From: Microbulbifer okhotskensis
GTDB taxonomy: Bacteria > Pseudomonadota > Gammaproteobacteria > Pseudomonadales > Cellvibrionaceae
Direction of reading: 5' to 3'
NCBI RefSeq assembly: GCF_023895975.1
Contig: NZ_JALBWM010000003.1
Coordinates: forward strand, 1-64,000
Length of the DNA stretch: 64,000 nt
This document shows, piece by piece, positions 27,873 through 38,633 of this stretch. The notes below the pieces were generated by a model. That model did not search any database. It was not told the origin of the DNA and saw nothing but the letters and a program-made list of their open reading frames with translations. Made by a program: the position numbers and the translations under genes. Each line of letters opens with the position of its first letter. Positions within the stretch are counted from its first letter, which is position 1.

Positions 27873-28559
27873 TTAAGTCGCATTTTGATGCAACCGGGCA
27901 CCCAGCATAGAGCTGTAAAGTTCTGGACTCGGCAGAGAGGGACACAGCAAAGTTGTGGGCGCCAAGTGCTGCGATCCTTCACTCCACCACAAACTATACG
28001 CAGAGAAATGGTTCTTGCTCACCTGTCCCAATAAGCCAGCGTAGCCCCTTTCTAGGCTCTTCGATTGGCTGGTCGATACAATAAAATCACCCTGTGTCGG
28101 TGGTAGGGAAATTATTCCTGCTCTATCCGGGGGAGCACTGAATGCCTCACATAGTTGGTCCGCATGTAACATATTCTGCAAAGCCGTAATGGCTAGCTCT
28201 GACAGATTTTGGAACCAATTCTTGGCATCTGACATAAAAGCAAATGCATCGATTACTGGAGACAATGGTGCCGCGAATGTCAGAGGGAAATAGCGTCCAA
28301 CACTATCTACACTCGGAACCAGAATTCCAGCCCAGGCATGATTATCAATAATGCCTTTACCATGAACAAACCGCCATACCGGGCTGGTCAGGTAGTAATC
28401 CAGCCATTCTTGCCCAACGAGTTCACGGGAACCAAAAACTGAACGCTGCAACCAGCCATCCCAAACAGAAACAAAACTGCCAGGTAATTGGCGCTGAACG
28501 AAATCACCATGTCCCGGCAATTTACCGAAAATACCTACTGTATTATGCAACCTACTCAC
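27873..28559 (-). CDS. tagF: TagF, T6SS-associated post-translational repressor
   Basis: 228 residues. The TagF family signature is at the N-terminus: GIFGKLPGHGDFVQRQLPGSFVSVWDGWLQ, followed by WLDYYLTSPVWRFVHGKGII, WAGILVPSVDSVGRYFPLT and a C-terminal FSAYSLWWSEGSQHL. In Pseudomonas TagF holds the apparatus off, through Fha, independently of the kinase. Here it lies 5 bp after tssM, and the presence of an FHA protein and a PpkA-like kinase makes the same circuit likely. Unlike some homologues it is not fused to a PppA phosphatase. Confidence 0.95.
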   Translation of the reverse strand: MSRLHNTVGIFGKLPGHGDFVQRQLPGSFVSVWDGWLQRSVFGSRELVGQEWLDYYLTSPVWRFVHGKGIIDNHAWAGILVPSVDSVGRYFPLTFAAPLSPVIDAFAFMSDAKNWFQNLSELAITALQNMLHADQLCEAFSAPPDRAGIISLPPTQGDFIVSTSQSKSLERGYAGLLGQVSKNHFSAYSLWWSEGSQHLAPTTLLCPSLPSPELYSSMLGARLHQNAT

Positions 28560-28564
28560 TCCGC

Positions 28565-31500
28565 TTAAAGGGTCTCAGGACATCGGTAGCCGCGTAGTAA
28601 ACTGCGATCAAATGGATTATTCACATTAGATGCGATCAATTTAAACTGGGCTCTGCGACCCTCTTCAGTAAAAGTAACAAAATGCTCAGCATTACTTCTA
28701 CCTGCCTCAAGATCCGAACTGGCCAACAAGCGGTACCAGGCCCAATCACCTTCAAAGTGCTTACGATGTACCGTTTCATTCAAATCTTCAAAAATGATAC
28801 GTACCCGATTACTTTCACCGCCACGCCAAGTTAACTTTTTAGCCGTTTTTGGCCCATGGGAATAAGGCACCCGTTGCTCCCCAAGCTCCAGTTCAAAGAG
28901 ACGCACACTGGAATCCAGCTTTGTAGGCTCAATACGGAATGTGTAAGAGGCAGCTCCACCAGTACTAAAGAATGTTTTACGAATACGCTCAGCTCGCCTC
29001 AACTGTGAAAGGGCTTCACGGGAAAGGTGGATGCCTTGCCCTTCCACATATTTTATTTTCCAGTTTCTGGTATCTACGAATGGCTTCAGGAACTGATCAA
29101 CAAATTTTTCTTCAATGCCCCCGGGCTTAAAATACTGATTAAATTCCATAACCGGTACTTCTTGCTCGCGATCACTACGCAGTGGATAGCGATTGGCAAG
29201 ACTGTTGCTGTAACTGTAGTAAACCTCCTCACGCCACATCCGATTAATATGGGCCTTGGTTTTGGCCATAACCAATCCCCAGGTACTATCTGCAATATCT
29301 GTCAGCCACTGATCGAAGGGTGCCGGTGCATTTGCAGCCTTAACTCTCAGCTGTTTAATCGCGTCACTGCCGCCGGCAAAACGCGCTGTGGCACGAGCAA
29401 AAGCTGCTTGGTTTGAATCTGGCGCACTATCAATCTCAGTCAAGTATTCCTGAATCTTATTGATTGTGACCAGATACTCTTGGATACGAGCAGGTCTGCC
29501 CTTTTCGCTTTGGGTGATGCGTTGAATCTCTTCAAACCTCACATCCACTATGTTGGGCTTATAACGGTCCTGCAAAGCACCCGCAGCGCTACCTATTGCC
29601 ACACGCCCCAACTGGCGAGTAGTGCTGGATACTGGCAGTGGCACTCCCGAAGCATCTACGGGCACTTCAGGGCGCAACGTCAGCCGCGTATTATCCGAAG
29701 TGATCTCTGTTATCGCGAGCAATGGCGAATAAATAGGGTCCGATAATTTCGATAACGTTTCCAACGCCTGGGAAGTACTACTGAATTTCTGAATTTTGAA
29801 CCCACCGAGAAAGCCCTGCCAGCGCTGCAAGTATTCTCCCAGATAAATTCGCTTCACTTCCTCTCCCAATTTTTCCCTATCGGCCTCGGTAAAGTCCTCA
29901 CCACTGAGATCGCCGCCGTAAATCCAACGCTCTTCAGCCATACTCGTCATCAGCTGCGAGTCAGCACCAAAGTCCTGGTCTTTATACCCAGATTTTGTGT
30001 AAAGAAAAGGGATACTAAAGCGTGAGTTATTGGCTCCCATACCAAAAACCTGCTGTGTATCTCCACCAATCTCCTGATAGAGATCAACAGACGTCTGCCC
30101 AAAATCACTATTTTGTAGCTGGGCAAATAGACGCTGTGGAACCGGTATACGGCGCAATTGCTGACGTGCACGGGCTACCACTCTGTCATTTTCCTGGATA
30201 GTACTTGGCAGTGCTTGAGTAAACAGCTGGTCCAGATGAAAACGCAGGTTTTCTTGTTGCTGGGCTTCGCCTGGTAGTTGTCGTTCCCAACGTGCGATGT
30301 AATAGTCCTCGATCGTCTTGAGATCAAGCTTATCCGTATTAAAGAACATCAAGTAGGTTTTAAGTGTGCTCACCAGCCCCGGGTCGTTGCTGCCAAGTCG
30401 ACTTAAATCACTTTCAATGTCACGCAACAAGGCTGGAAGGAAAACACCTTCAAGTTTATACCGATACAGATCATTTGCTGCGCTATCAATCCTGCTATCG
30501 TATAGGCCCAAATTGCCAATCCATGGGTGCTCTTCACGATCGTACACTGCGCTGGCAGTCTTGAGCGGTTCAAGCATTTTTAATGCATTGATTGAGGTGA
30601 TACTTTTTCCTTTCAGCTCACCTTCGGCACCCTCATAAGCGGCAAGGTTGTCCCTCACCTCACTCATGGATGATTTATTTTGTGCAAGGCTGCCACTCCA
30701 CAAGAAAATAGCGCCGACAAAAGCCGTTGTCAGTGATGCAAAAACACCCCGCCTTAGCCACAAGTTTGCCGACTCTATCCTTCTATTCACCCCTACAAGT
30801 TCAGCTTCGGGAAAAATGACATCCATCAAAAGCCGATGTAAGAAAAAGCTCTTGCCGACTCCCTGGAATTTTTGTCCCGCGCTGCGTTCCAGTCCAAAAT
30901 CCGCAGTAACGGACGACATCATACGATCAACCGGGCTCCCTTCCTGGGTTCCACTGGTAAAGTAGACTCCCCTGACCATGGGCACAGTTTCATAGCGATT
31001 CGGACTAAAAGTCTGCTTTACGAAATCAGTGAGTATGTCTGTAAGGCTCTCCATACGGGCAGGAAAACCTTGCAAAAGTGCACGTTTTTCTACATTGCGT
31101 TCATGGTGGACACGCCACAATACTCGCTGATTTAAACGCTCTACGAGCTGTTCAAACTCCGCTTTAAAATTATCGAGAGGGGCCCCATGGGTGGCATTCG
31201 CTTCGCGGGGGAAACTCATTCCCCAGACCTGCTCACGCTCCGCTTGAGATAGGTTATCGAAAAATTCAGTGAAACCCGCAACGAGATCACACTTGGTAAA
31301 AGTCAGGTAAATAGGGAAACGAATACCCAATTCCTGCTGTAATTCATTCACGCGCTGGCGAATGATTTTAGCTTGATGCTGGCGCTGCTCTTCAGTTTGC
31401 ACCATCAAATCCTGCAAACTTATGGCAACGAGGGCACCATTGATTGGGCGTCGACGACGGTATCGTTTAAGCAAACTCAGAAAAGCTTTCCAAGCACTGT

Positions 31501-32119
31501 TATCGTAAATCCGATGGCTATCTTGAGTCGTATAGCGTCCGGCGGTATCGATCAAAACGGCATCATTGGTAAACCACCAATCACAATTCCTAGTGCCGCC
31601 AACACCCCCGAGTGCTTCTTTCCCGTGACTCTGAGCCAAGGGAAACTTCAACCCCGAATTGACCAGTGCTGTAGTTTTACCACAACCGGGGGGGCCGATA
31701 ATGATGTACCAGGGAAGCTGATAAAGGGACACTTTACCTTTATCAGATTTAAATCGCGCGTTGCGCAGCACATCCATCGCCTCGCGAAAACGCCCAGCCA
31801 GAGCGCCCAGCTCTTCGCGGGAATGCTCTTCATCCGGATCGGCTGAATCCTCCGCTTGAGACTCTTCAATACCCTTGATCAGAGCTTGATTTTGACGCCG
31901 TTCAACCAGCCACTGGCTTATATTCCAGACCAGCCAAATAGCAAAAACAAAAACTATGATGGTTGTACGAACCGAATAGGAAAGTGTGGCGTTATCGCTG
32001 CCAAACTTGATGTAATCCGCCCCGAACCAAATAAGAAGGGACAAGGCTGATAGCCCTATGAGCCCCAGCACCCACTTGTTGGTAAAAAAATTGCGCAAGC
32101 GTTTCATGAATTGCTCCAT
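28565..32119 (-). CDS. tssM: TssM (IcmF), inner-membrane core of the T6SS membrane complex
   Basis: 1184 residues, usual length. Two N-terminal membrane helices (WVLGLIGLSALSLLIWFGADY and TTIIVFVFAIWLVWNIS) are followed by a cytoplasmic NTPase-like domain with an intact Walker A (GPPGCGKTTALVNSG) and IDTAGRY. A third helix near residue 450 (LTTAFVGAIFLWSGSL) leads to a large periplasmic region, and the C-terminal IcmF domain ends YRCPETL. A start at 32119 gives MEQFMKRLRNFFTNKW; the second Met (MKRLRNFF) is also possible. It spans the periplasm to bind TssJ and pairs with TssL. It is followed by tagF after 5 bp. Confidence 0.97.
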   Translation of the reverse strand: MEQFMKRLRNFFTNKWVLGLIGLSALSLLIWFGADYIKFGSDNATLSYSVRTTIIVFVFAIWLVWNISQWLVERRQNQALIKGIEESQAEDSADPDEEHSREELGALAGRFREAMDVLRNARFKSDKGKVSLYQLPWYIIIGPPGCGKTTALVNSGLKFPLAQSHGKEALGGVGGTRNCDWWFTNDAVLIDTAGRYTTQDSHRIYDNSAWKAFLSLLKRYRRRRPINGALVAISLQDLMVQTEEQRQHQAKIIRQRVNELQQELGIRFPIYLTFTKCDLVAGFTEFFDNLSQAEREQVWGMSFPREANATHGAPLDNFKAEFEQLVERLNQRVLWRVHHERNVEKRALLQGFPARMESLTDILTDFVKQTFSPNRYETVPMVRGVYFTSGTQEGSPVDRMMSSVTADFGLERSAGQKFQGVGKSFFLHRLLMDVIFPEAELVGVNRRIESANLWLRRGVFASLTTAFVGAIFLWSGSLAQNKSSMSEVRDNLAAYEGAEGELKGKSITSINALKMLEPLKTASAVYDREEHPWIGNLGLYDSRIDSAANDLYRYKLEGVFLPALLRDIESDLSRLGSNDPGLVSTLKTYLMFFNTDKLDLKTIEDYYIARWERQLPGEAQQQENLRFHLDQLFTQALPSTIQENDRVVARARQQLRRIPVPQRLFAQLQNSDFGQTSVDLYQEIGGDTQQVFGMGANNSRFSIPFLYTKSGYKDQDFGADSQLMTSMAEERWIYGGDLSGEDFTEADREKLGEEVKRIYLGEYLQRWQGFLGGFKIQKFSSTSQALETLSKLSDPIYSPLLAITEITSDNTRLTLRPEVPVDASGVPLPVSSTTRQLGRVAIGSAAGALQDRYKPNIVDVRFEEIQRITQSEKGRPARIQEYLVTINKIQEYLTEIDSAPDSNQAAFARATARFAGGSDAIKQLRVKAANAPAPFDQWLTDIADSTWGLVMAKTKAHINRMWREEVYYSYSNSLANRYPLRSDREQEVPVMEFNQYFKPGGIEEKFVDQFLKPFVDTRNWKIKYVEGQGIHLSREALSQLRRAERIRKTFFSTGGAASYTFRIEPTKLDSSVRLFELELGEQRVPYSHGPKTAKKLTWRGGESNRVRIIFEDLNETVHRKHFEGDWAWYRLLASSDLEAGRSNAEHFVTFTEEGRRAQFKLIASNVNNPFDRSLLRGYRCPETL

Positions 32120-32163
32120 CTTCCAGGCACTCAGCTGTACCCCGGATCAGTATCAGCCCAGTG

Positions 32164-33027
32164 CTACCCTTCCCCTTGCGGAGACTCACTATCACTTTTG
32201 GACAAATCTAGAATTCGGTCTGCAACCGGTGTTGTGGTCTCATACAGCCACCAGCGATAACCACTATAGGTTGCAACCAGCAACCCCAGTACGACACTCA
32301 TAATGACCCATAAAGGGATGTAATGAATCAGCCCGGACTTGCGCTCTACACAACCTTGCCAGCGCGGCGACAAATCCCTGTCCATCGGTTGCTTGTGCTG
32401 TTCTATAGTTCGGTAAAGCTCATCCCGGATCTGCTCTATCTGCTCATGTCCGCGCTGTACAAGCCGATACTTGCCCTGAAAACCAAGACTCAAGCACAGG
32501 TAAAACAGCTCTAACAGTTCCAGGTGCGTGGAGGGGGTTTCCAGCATTCGCTGCAGAATGACAAAGCACTTCTCCCCTCCAAATGTTTCTTTGTGAAACA
32601 GGCTGAGCAAAGAGTGCTGACTCCAGCCACTCGCTGTACCCCAAGGTGTGGTTAAAACCACTTCATCCACTACGGTGCACAGTAAATAACGGGCGGTAAG
32701 AACCGATTCAGGCGTTAGCGCAAGCTGCTTTGCTTCGCGCTCAAAGCCCTGTATCTCTTTGGTAAGCCGTTTGTGCAGATCTGGCACATTGGTATGATTC
32801 ATCGTTGTGCGTAATTTGATAATTACACCCAACAACTTGGAAGCAGCAGAGACCAGTGGGTTCAAGCTATTGCGAATTTGAACCTCTACAGGCGCGTCTT
32901 GGTTGGCAAAAAACTGCGGCTGAGACTGAGGCGCAGCTGCCGGAGCGGCTGCGCCCGGCGTGGGTATCAATACTGTTCTGTCGCCAGCACTGGGAGCTCG
33001 CGGTGGCGTAAAGCTCTCATTACTCAT
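32164..33027 (-). CDS. tssL: TssL (DotU family), T6SS inner-membrane protein
   Basis: 287 residues. A Pro/Ala-rich N-terminus precedes the DotU domain (about 50-240: NSLNPLVSAASKLLGVIIKL, LCTVVDEVVLTTPWGTASGWSQHSLLSLFHKETFGGEKCF, LELFYLCLSLGFQGKYRL). One C-terminal membrane helix (IPLWVIMSVVLGLLVATYSGY) anchors it. There is no OmpA-like peptidoglycan-binding extension, so cell-wall anchoring must come from elsewhere. It ends 44 bp before tssM and starts 1 bp after tssK. Confidence 0.96.
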   Translation of the reverse strand: MSNESFTPPRAPSAGDRTVLIPTPGAAAPAAAPQSQPQFFANQDAPVEVQIRNSLNPLVSAASKLLGVIIKLRTTMNHTNVPDLHKRLTKEIQGFEREAKQLALTPESVLTARYLLCTVVDEVVLTTPWGTASGWSQHSLLSLFHKETFGGEKCFVILQRMLETPSTHLELLELFYLCLSLGFQGKYRLVQRGHEQIEQIRDELYRTIEQHKQPMDRDLSPRWQGCVERKSGLIHYIPLWVIMSVVLGLLVATYSGYRWWLYETTTPVADRILDLSKSDSESPQGEG

Positions 33028-33028
33028 A

Positions 33029-34366
33029 TCAATTATTCCTTATGGCCCAGAGTTCCATGGTCAGCCCTGGAAATTCTGCGCCAAGATGTACTGCAAAGCC
33101 ACCCGAGCGGGTCATTGCTTGCCACAACTCACCACTTCGCTCAATTTCAAAGTAAGCAAACCCTGCGTGGTAGGGAATCTGTCGTGGAGCCACCGGTAGC
33201 GGGCGCAGCGATAACCCAGCTAACTGGGCGGAGATTAACTCCCGAATAGCCTCCACAGGAGCCACTTTTGCCTGACTTGGGAAGCGGCTGCGGAGCAGAT
33301 CTCCAGGCATATCTGCCTTTACGGCCATAACAAAACTGGCCGACTTTAATAGAGAGGGATCTGTAACTGGCGCGACAAAAATACCAAATTTGCGCTGTAC
33401 CAACTCCATCGCAATCGCCGTTTGCTCCAGAACGGTGGAGAGCGACTGTCGCAGCCCAGAAAACAGACCGGCGAAACTTAGCTGAAGATTTTCATGCGAA
33501 TAATTTGGAATTTCTGGGGGGCGCTTGGACTGTGAGGTAAAAGTCGACAATTCACCGACCAATTGAAGTAATTCAAGAAACAAACTGTGTGGGTGTAAAC
33601 GCGGTTGCGCCGTGATCTGTTTTAACAGTGGCTCGAAACGGTTGATTACCTGCAGCAGTAAATAATCGGCGATCTCTGCCGAGCCGCTTCTTCCGCTATC
33701 GCTAAGACGATGACCCAAGGCCGAACCACGATGGTCCAATAAACCTTTGACCTCTTCGATATATGCGTTGATCACAGACGACGTCTCAGCATTCAGGAGC
33801 GGAGGGATATAATCTGTATCCAGCTCAACGGGCTTTTCCGGCAGCCGCTCTTTGATTCGGGTAACACCAATCGCCGCATAACCACTCAAATCATCGCTTT
33901 CCAACTTAAGGCAGACTCTCAGCTTTCCTACCTGTATACGGGCGGATTCACCGGACGATGCGGCACTATTTCGCGCATCAAAGTTTGAAGCTTGGTAACG
34001 CGCCTGGGGAAAGTCTTCCTGATCCCGAATTGATTCCTGGCTTCCGGGGCGCTTCATTGGTACACACAGGTAAACTACTTCATCGCGAGCATTAACTGGA
34101 ACATCCAATACATCCGGCAAGTGCTCATTTTCGGGAGCAAGAATCGGGGTGCCATCAGGGAAAATAGCTTTTACCCTTGAGAGGGATATTTTTCCCATTG
34201 AAAGCGGTTCACTATCAATAGCCAACTCCACTACGCCCCAAGTATAGGGCCCGAGAGAAGCAGTACGCGCTTCGACAAGCTGTTCGAGATAGCGATCCTG
34301 CTGCTGGAAATGTTGAGGGCGTAAAAACATACCCTCACTCCAGACCACTTTATTGTTTGCCGACAT
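33029..34366 (-). CDS. tssK: TssK, T6SS baseplate-to-membrane-complex connector
   Basis: 445 residues. The start MSANNKVVWSEGMFLRPQHFQQQDRYLEQLVEAR is diagnostic, as are the later blocks LYLCVP-type (EVVYLCVPMKR), LPHSLFLELLQLVGEL-type (RLHPHSLFLELLQLVGELSTF) and YFEIERSGELWQAMTRSGGFAVHL near the end. TssK trimers link the TssEFG wedges to TssL/TssM. The start has AAGGAAC a few bases upstream. The gene order tssJ-tssK-tssL-tssM is the common conserved one. Confidence 0.97.
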   Translation of the reverse strand: MSANNKVVWSEGMFLRPQHFQQQDRYLEQLVEARTASLGPYTWGVVELAIDSEPLSMGKISLSRVKAIFPDGTPILAPENEHLPDVLDVPVNARDEVVYLCVPMKRPGSQESIRDQEDFPQARYQASNFDARNSAASSGESARIQVGKLRVCLKLESDDLSGYAAIGVTRIKERLPEKPVELDTDYIPPLLNAETSSVINAYIEEVKGLLDHRGSALGHRLSDSGRSGSAEIADYLLLQVINRFEPLLKQITAQPRLHPHSLFLELLQLVGELSTFTSQSKRPPEIPNYSHENLQLSFAGLFSGLRQSLSTVLEQTAIAMELVQRKFGIFVAPVTDPSLLKSASFVMAVKADMPGDLLRSRFPSQAKVAPVEAIRELISAQLAGLSLRPLPVAPRQIPYHAGFAYFEIERSGELWQAMTRSGGFAVHLGAEFPGLTMELWAIRNN

Positions 34367-34421
34367 AAATGTTCCTTAAAAAGCTCGCGTAACATTTCCC
34401 AGGCACGAATCGCCCAGGTCC

Positions 34422-34439
34422 GAGCAGAGTGCTCTGCTC
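34422..34439. other. 8-bp palindromic hairpin in the tssJ-tssK gap
   Basis: GAGCAGAG and CTCTGCTC are separated by only 2 bases, directly after the tssJ stop. No T-run follows on the minus strand, so it is unlikely to be a terminator. It may mark an RNA processing or pausing site; its function is not evident. Confidence 0.45.
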
Positions 34440-35050
34440 TACTGAGACTGCTGCATATCAGGGAGCGTTTTTTTCATTTTTTCATAATCTTCTTTGGAGA
34501 TGGTGACGGTATCTCCATCAGAGCTATCACGCTGCGAGAGATTGGATAGCTTTTCTGGACGACGCTTGGCAATCTCATCGGGGGTACCGATTCTGATGTC
34601 CGCAAGCGATATTTGATATTCGTTTTTCTTGTGATCCATAATTGGCAGGACTATTAACGCCTCTGCATCTTGATACTGAACAAATTCAGCCAAAAGACCG
34701 ATATATTTCACATCCGGTGTCAACGCCAGCTCTTCAATCCGCTGTTCTCCTGGAGCAAATTCCTTGAGGATGACAGTATCAATCAAGTCTTTTCCGAGTC
34801 GGGATTGGGCATTCTCATAGAGATTTAGAAAATCTTCCCGAGCAAACTGACGCTCATCCGCAAGCATAAAGACCCGAACGACCACCGGCGACGCACGGCC
34901 ATCATCATCTGGATTCACATTGTTCCGAGTATCCACTACCAGCTCCACAGTGGTATTCAAATTCAAAGTACGCCTAGTGGTCTGACATCCGACAACAGTA
35001 AGTGCCAAAACTCCAATTAGACCGATCTGAAATAGTTTTTTAATCGACAC
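34439..35050 (-). CDS. tssJ: TssJ, outer-membrane lipoprotein of the T6SS membrane complex
   Basis: 203 residues from a GTG at 35050 with a strong GAGGGAG ribosome site (35057-35063) 6 bp upstream. An ATG at 35101 would add 17 charged residues in front of the signal peptide and overlap the previous gene, so the GTG is preferred. The signal peptide (IKKLFQIGLIGVLALTVVGC) ends in lipobox LTVVGC, with the lipidated Cys followed by QTT. The TssJ sandwich follows: VVDTRNNVNPDDDGRASPVVVRVFMLADERQFAREDFLNLYEN. An extended C-terminal tail of about 50 residues (AKRRPEKLSNLSQRDSSDGDTV) is longer than in most TssJ proteins. Confidence 0.93.
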   Translation of the reverse strand: MSIKKLFQIGLIGVLALTVVGCQTTRRTLNLNTTVELVVDTRNNVNPDDDGRASPVVVRVFMLADERQFAREDFLNLYENAQSRLGKDLIDTVILKEFAPGEQRIEELALTPDVKYIGLLAEFVQYQDAEALIVLPIMDHKKNEYQISLADIRIGTPDEIAKRRPEKLSNLSQRDSSDGDTVTISKEDYEKMKKTLPDMQQSQ

Positions 35051-35078
35051 AACCAACTCCCTCTTTTTCGTCAACTTG

Positions 35079-36926
<1,848 letters not shown>

Positions 36927-37056
36927 TTATTCCTGGCTCACTATATAGTGGTTTGTTCGCAGCCTTCAGGTAATTTTTTACTTGCCGCAGTCGGCACAAG
37001 CTCTCCGAGATTCTCGCTAAAATTTGAAGCAGTCATCGCTGAGATACTCAAAGTAT

Positions 37057-38553
37057 TCAGCTCCAAGGGCCTTTGAGAGTACCACCCTCCAGAGAAATTA
37101 ATTTGGGAAGGACCACCTGATCACGCCCTTGCACGGAGCGCAGGGTACTAATTCCAGCCCGTATAAACTTCGCTGCGGCCCTATCAGTCAGCAGGGCTTC
37201 TGCGCAAGGCGTTAACCATTCACCATGGGGCAGTTTACGTAAGTGCAAAGGCAGGTTTTCATAACGCGCCGCCTCAGGCAGGTTTAACTTTCCACTTTGT
37301 GAAAATTCCTGGCAGAGCGTCAGCGCCAACAAATAAACACTATTTCCCCACAGATAATATTCGTGGCTCTGCTCAGAAGTTAGCTCTTCGAAATTAAAGT
37401 ACTCTGTAGTCGAGGCCTCTTTGCCAAAAGGGAGACGCAACATAAATCGGGGAGCAGCTAGGGCAACATGATTACTGGCAGAATATTCCCGAACAGCCTG
37501 CCAGCTCGCCTCAAATTGGTCGCTCAGCGGGTAGTACCAATCATCAGGGTCAACGGAGCCCGATAAGTTGGGGCAACCGGCAAGTTTGGTCTCCCCGCCC
37601 AGTAAAAGTGCACTTCCTGCAGCCTCGGCAATAGTTGATAGATCTATCAATAAGTGGAGATCGCGCTCCTCATCACTAATAAAGTAATCTCCCACAACCA
37701 AGTTGTAGGGGATATTTCCAGAAATGGTTTCACGCTCGACAAGCAATTTAAATACCTGTGATTTCTCCAAATCACTCTCTGCTTGGGCAAAGTCCGCGAG
37801 CAACTCCTCTTTACTGACATCAACCAGATACAAATCCAGATTGCCATGCTCTTCAATTCGCCTTAGCAAAAATTGAAAGCTTAACCAGCTGGCCTCCAGC
37901 TGGCGAAAATCGCTATGGTGCATCACCTTGCGCATAGCATCAGATGCCGCCTCCGCCAGTGCATCCAGGTATTCGCCTTGACGAGGGTCCTCGCTCTTCT
38001 GTACATAGGGGGCGACAATATCTTTGATCAGTTGATCTACCTGGAAGGTATTCTGGCTCTCTTGGGCATGGCGCTCTCGGCCAGCGGCCAGGATCTCATC
38101 CAGTATGGACTGCTCACCATAACGACCGGTTCCCTCTGATTGCGAGGCTAACTCTGGCTTCCACTGCTGAATCTCTTCGGCTGCCTGCTGGAATTGATCT
38201 GGGTCAAGCAGCCTCTGCTCCAGTTCAATAAATTTTTTAAACAGTGGCAGTCGACTGTAGAGGTAATCCGGGTGCAAATCGTCGAAACAGGGCAGTGCCA
38301 GGGGTTGCTCCATAACCGGCAACTGCAAACTGACTCCGAGATCGGCAAAGATACCTTCGAAAGTATCCCGGTTCAGCAGATATACCCGGCGGCTGGAAAT
38401 CGTGTCAGGCTCACACAGGCGGCGACTTGCTCTACCGCTGAAGTCACCAAGGATCACTACTTTCAACTTATCAGTGCTGAAATCCATAACGGGTTTCTCC
38501 TTATTGTTATCGCCGAGAATCTGGTATCCCGTTGAAACGGTGGGCCTGCTCAC
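37057..38553 (-). CDS. TssB-TssC fusion-like sheath-domain protein with truncated TssC end
   Basis: 498 residues from GTG 38553, with AGGTGA 6 bp upstream. Residues about 25-120 match TssB (KLKVVILGDFSGR; SSRRVYLLNRDTFEGIFADLGVSLQL; CFDDLHPDYLYSRLPLFKKFIELEQRLL against TssB's [37 protein letters not shown] and [27 protein letters not shown]). Residues about 200-440 match TssC (HHSDFRQLEASWLSFQFLL, PYNLVVGDYF, EASWQAVREYSASNHVALAAPRFMLRLPFGK, YYLWGNSVYLLALTLCQEFS). The protein ends in GGTLKGPWS, lacking the roughly 130-residue C-terminal TssC region ([25 protein letters not shown]...). It is first in the minus-strand tss block, ahead of fha. It could cap or nucleate the sheath; function unproven. 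Confidence 0.88.
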   Translation of the reverse strand: MSRPTVSTGYQILGDNNKEKPVMDFSTDKLKVVILGDFSGRASRRLCEPDTISSRRVYLLNRDTFEGIFADLGVSLQLPVMEQPLALPCFDDLHPDYLYSRLPLFKKFIELEQRLLDPDQFQQAAEEIQQWKPELASQSEGTGRYGEQSILDEILAAGRERHAQESQNTFQVDQLIKDIVAPYVQKSEDPRQGEYLDALAEAASDAMRKVMHHSDFRQLEASWLSFQFLLRRIEEHGNLDLYLVDVSKEELLADFAQAESDLEKSQVFKLLVERETISGNIPYNLVVGDYFISDEERDLHLLIDLSTIAEAAGSALLLGGETKLAGCPNLSGSVDPDDWYYPLSDQFEASWQAVREYSASNHVALAAPRFMLRLPFGKEASTTEYFNFEELTSEQSHEYYLWGNSVYLLALTLCQEFSQSGKLNLPEAARYENLPLHLRKLPHGEWLTPCAEALLTDRAAAKFIRAGISTLRSVQGRDQVVLPKLISLEGGTLKGPWS

Positions 38554-38569
38554 AATTTTTCACCTGACG

Positions 38570-38593
38570 ACAGGGCTAATATCCCTGTTTTTT
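38570..38593 (+). terminator. Terminator-like hairpin with T-run on the plus strand, upstream of the tss block
   Basis: ACAGGG and CCCTGT (loop CTAATAT) are followed by six Ts on the plus strand. Both neighbouring genes are on the minus strand, so it would stop antisense transcription. On the minus strand it forms a hairpin in the leader of the sheath-fusion gene. The stem is short. Confidence 0.45.
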
Positions 38594-38633
38594 GTGTTCT
38601 TATTAACACCTAAATTGAACTCATTGCCTTAAT

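Noticed and set aside
36941..37036. 31-codon minus-strand frame between the sheath-fusion gene and the FHA gene (MTASNFSENLGELVP...)
   Set aside because: Its start is only 20 bp after the fusion stop but has no ribosome site, and its sequence does not resemble the missing TssC C-terminus. Kept only as a remote possibility.
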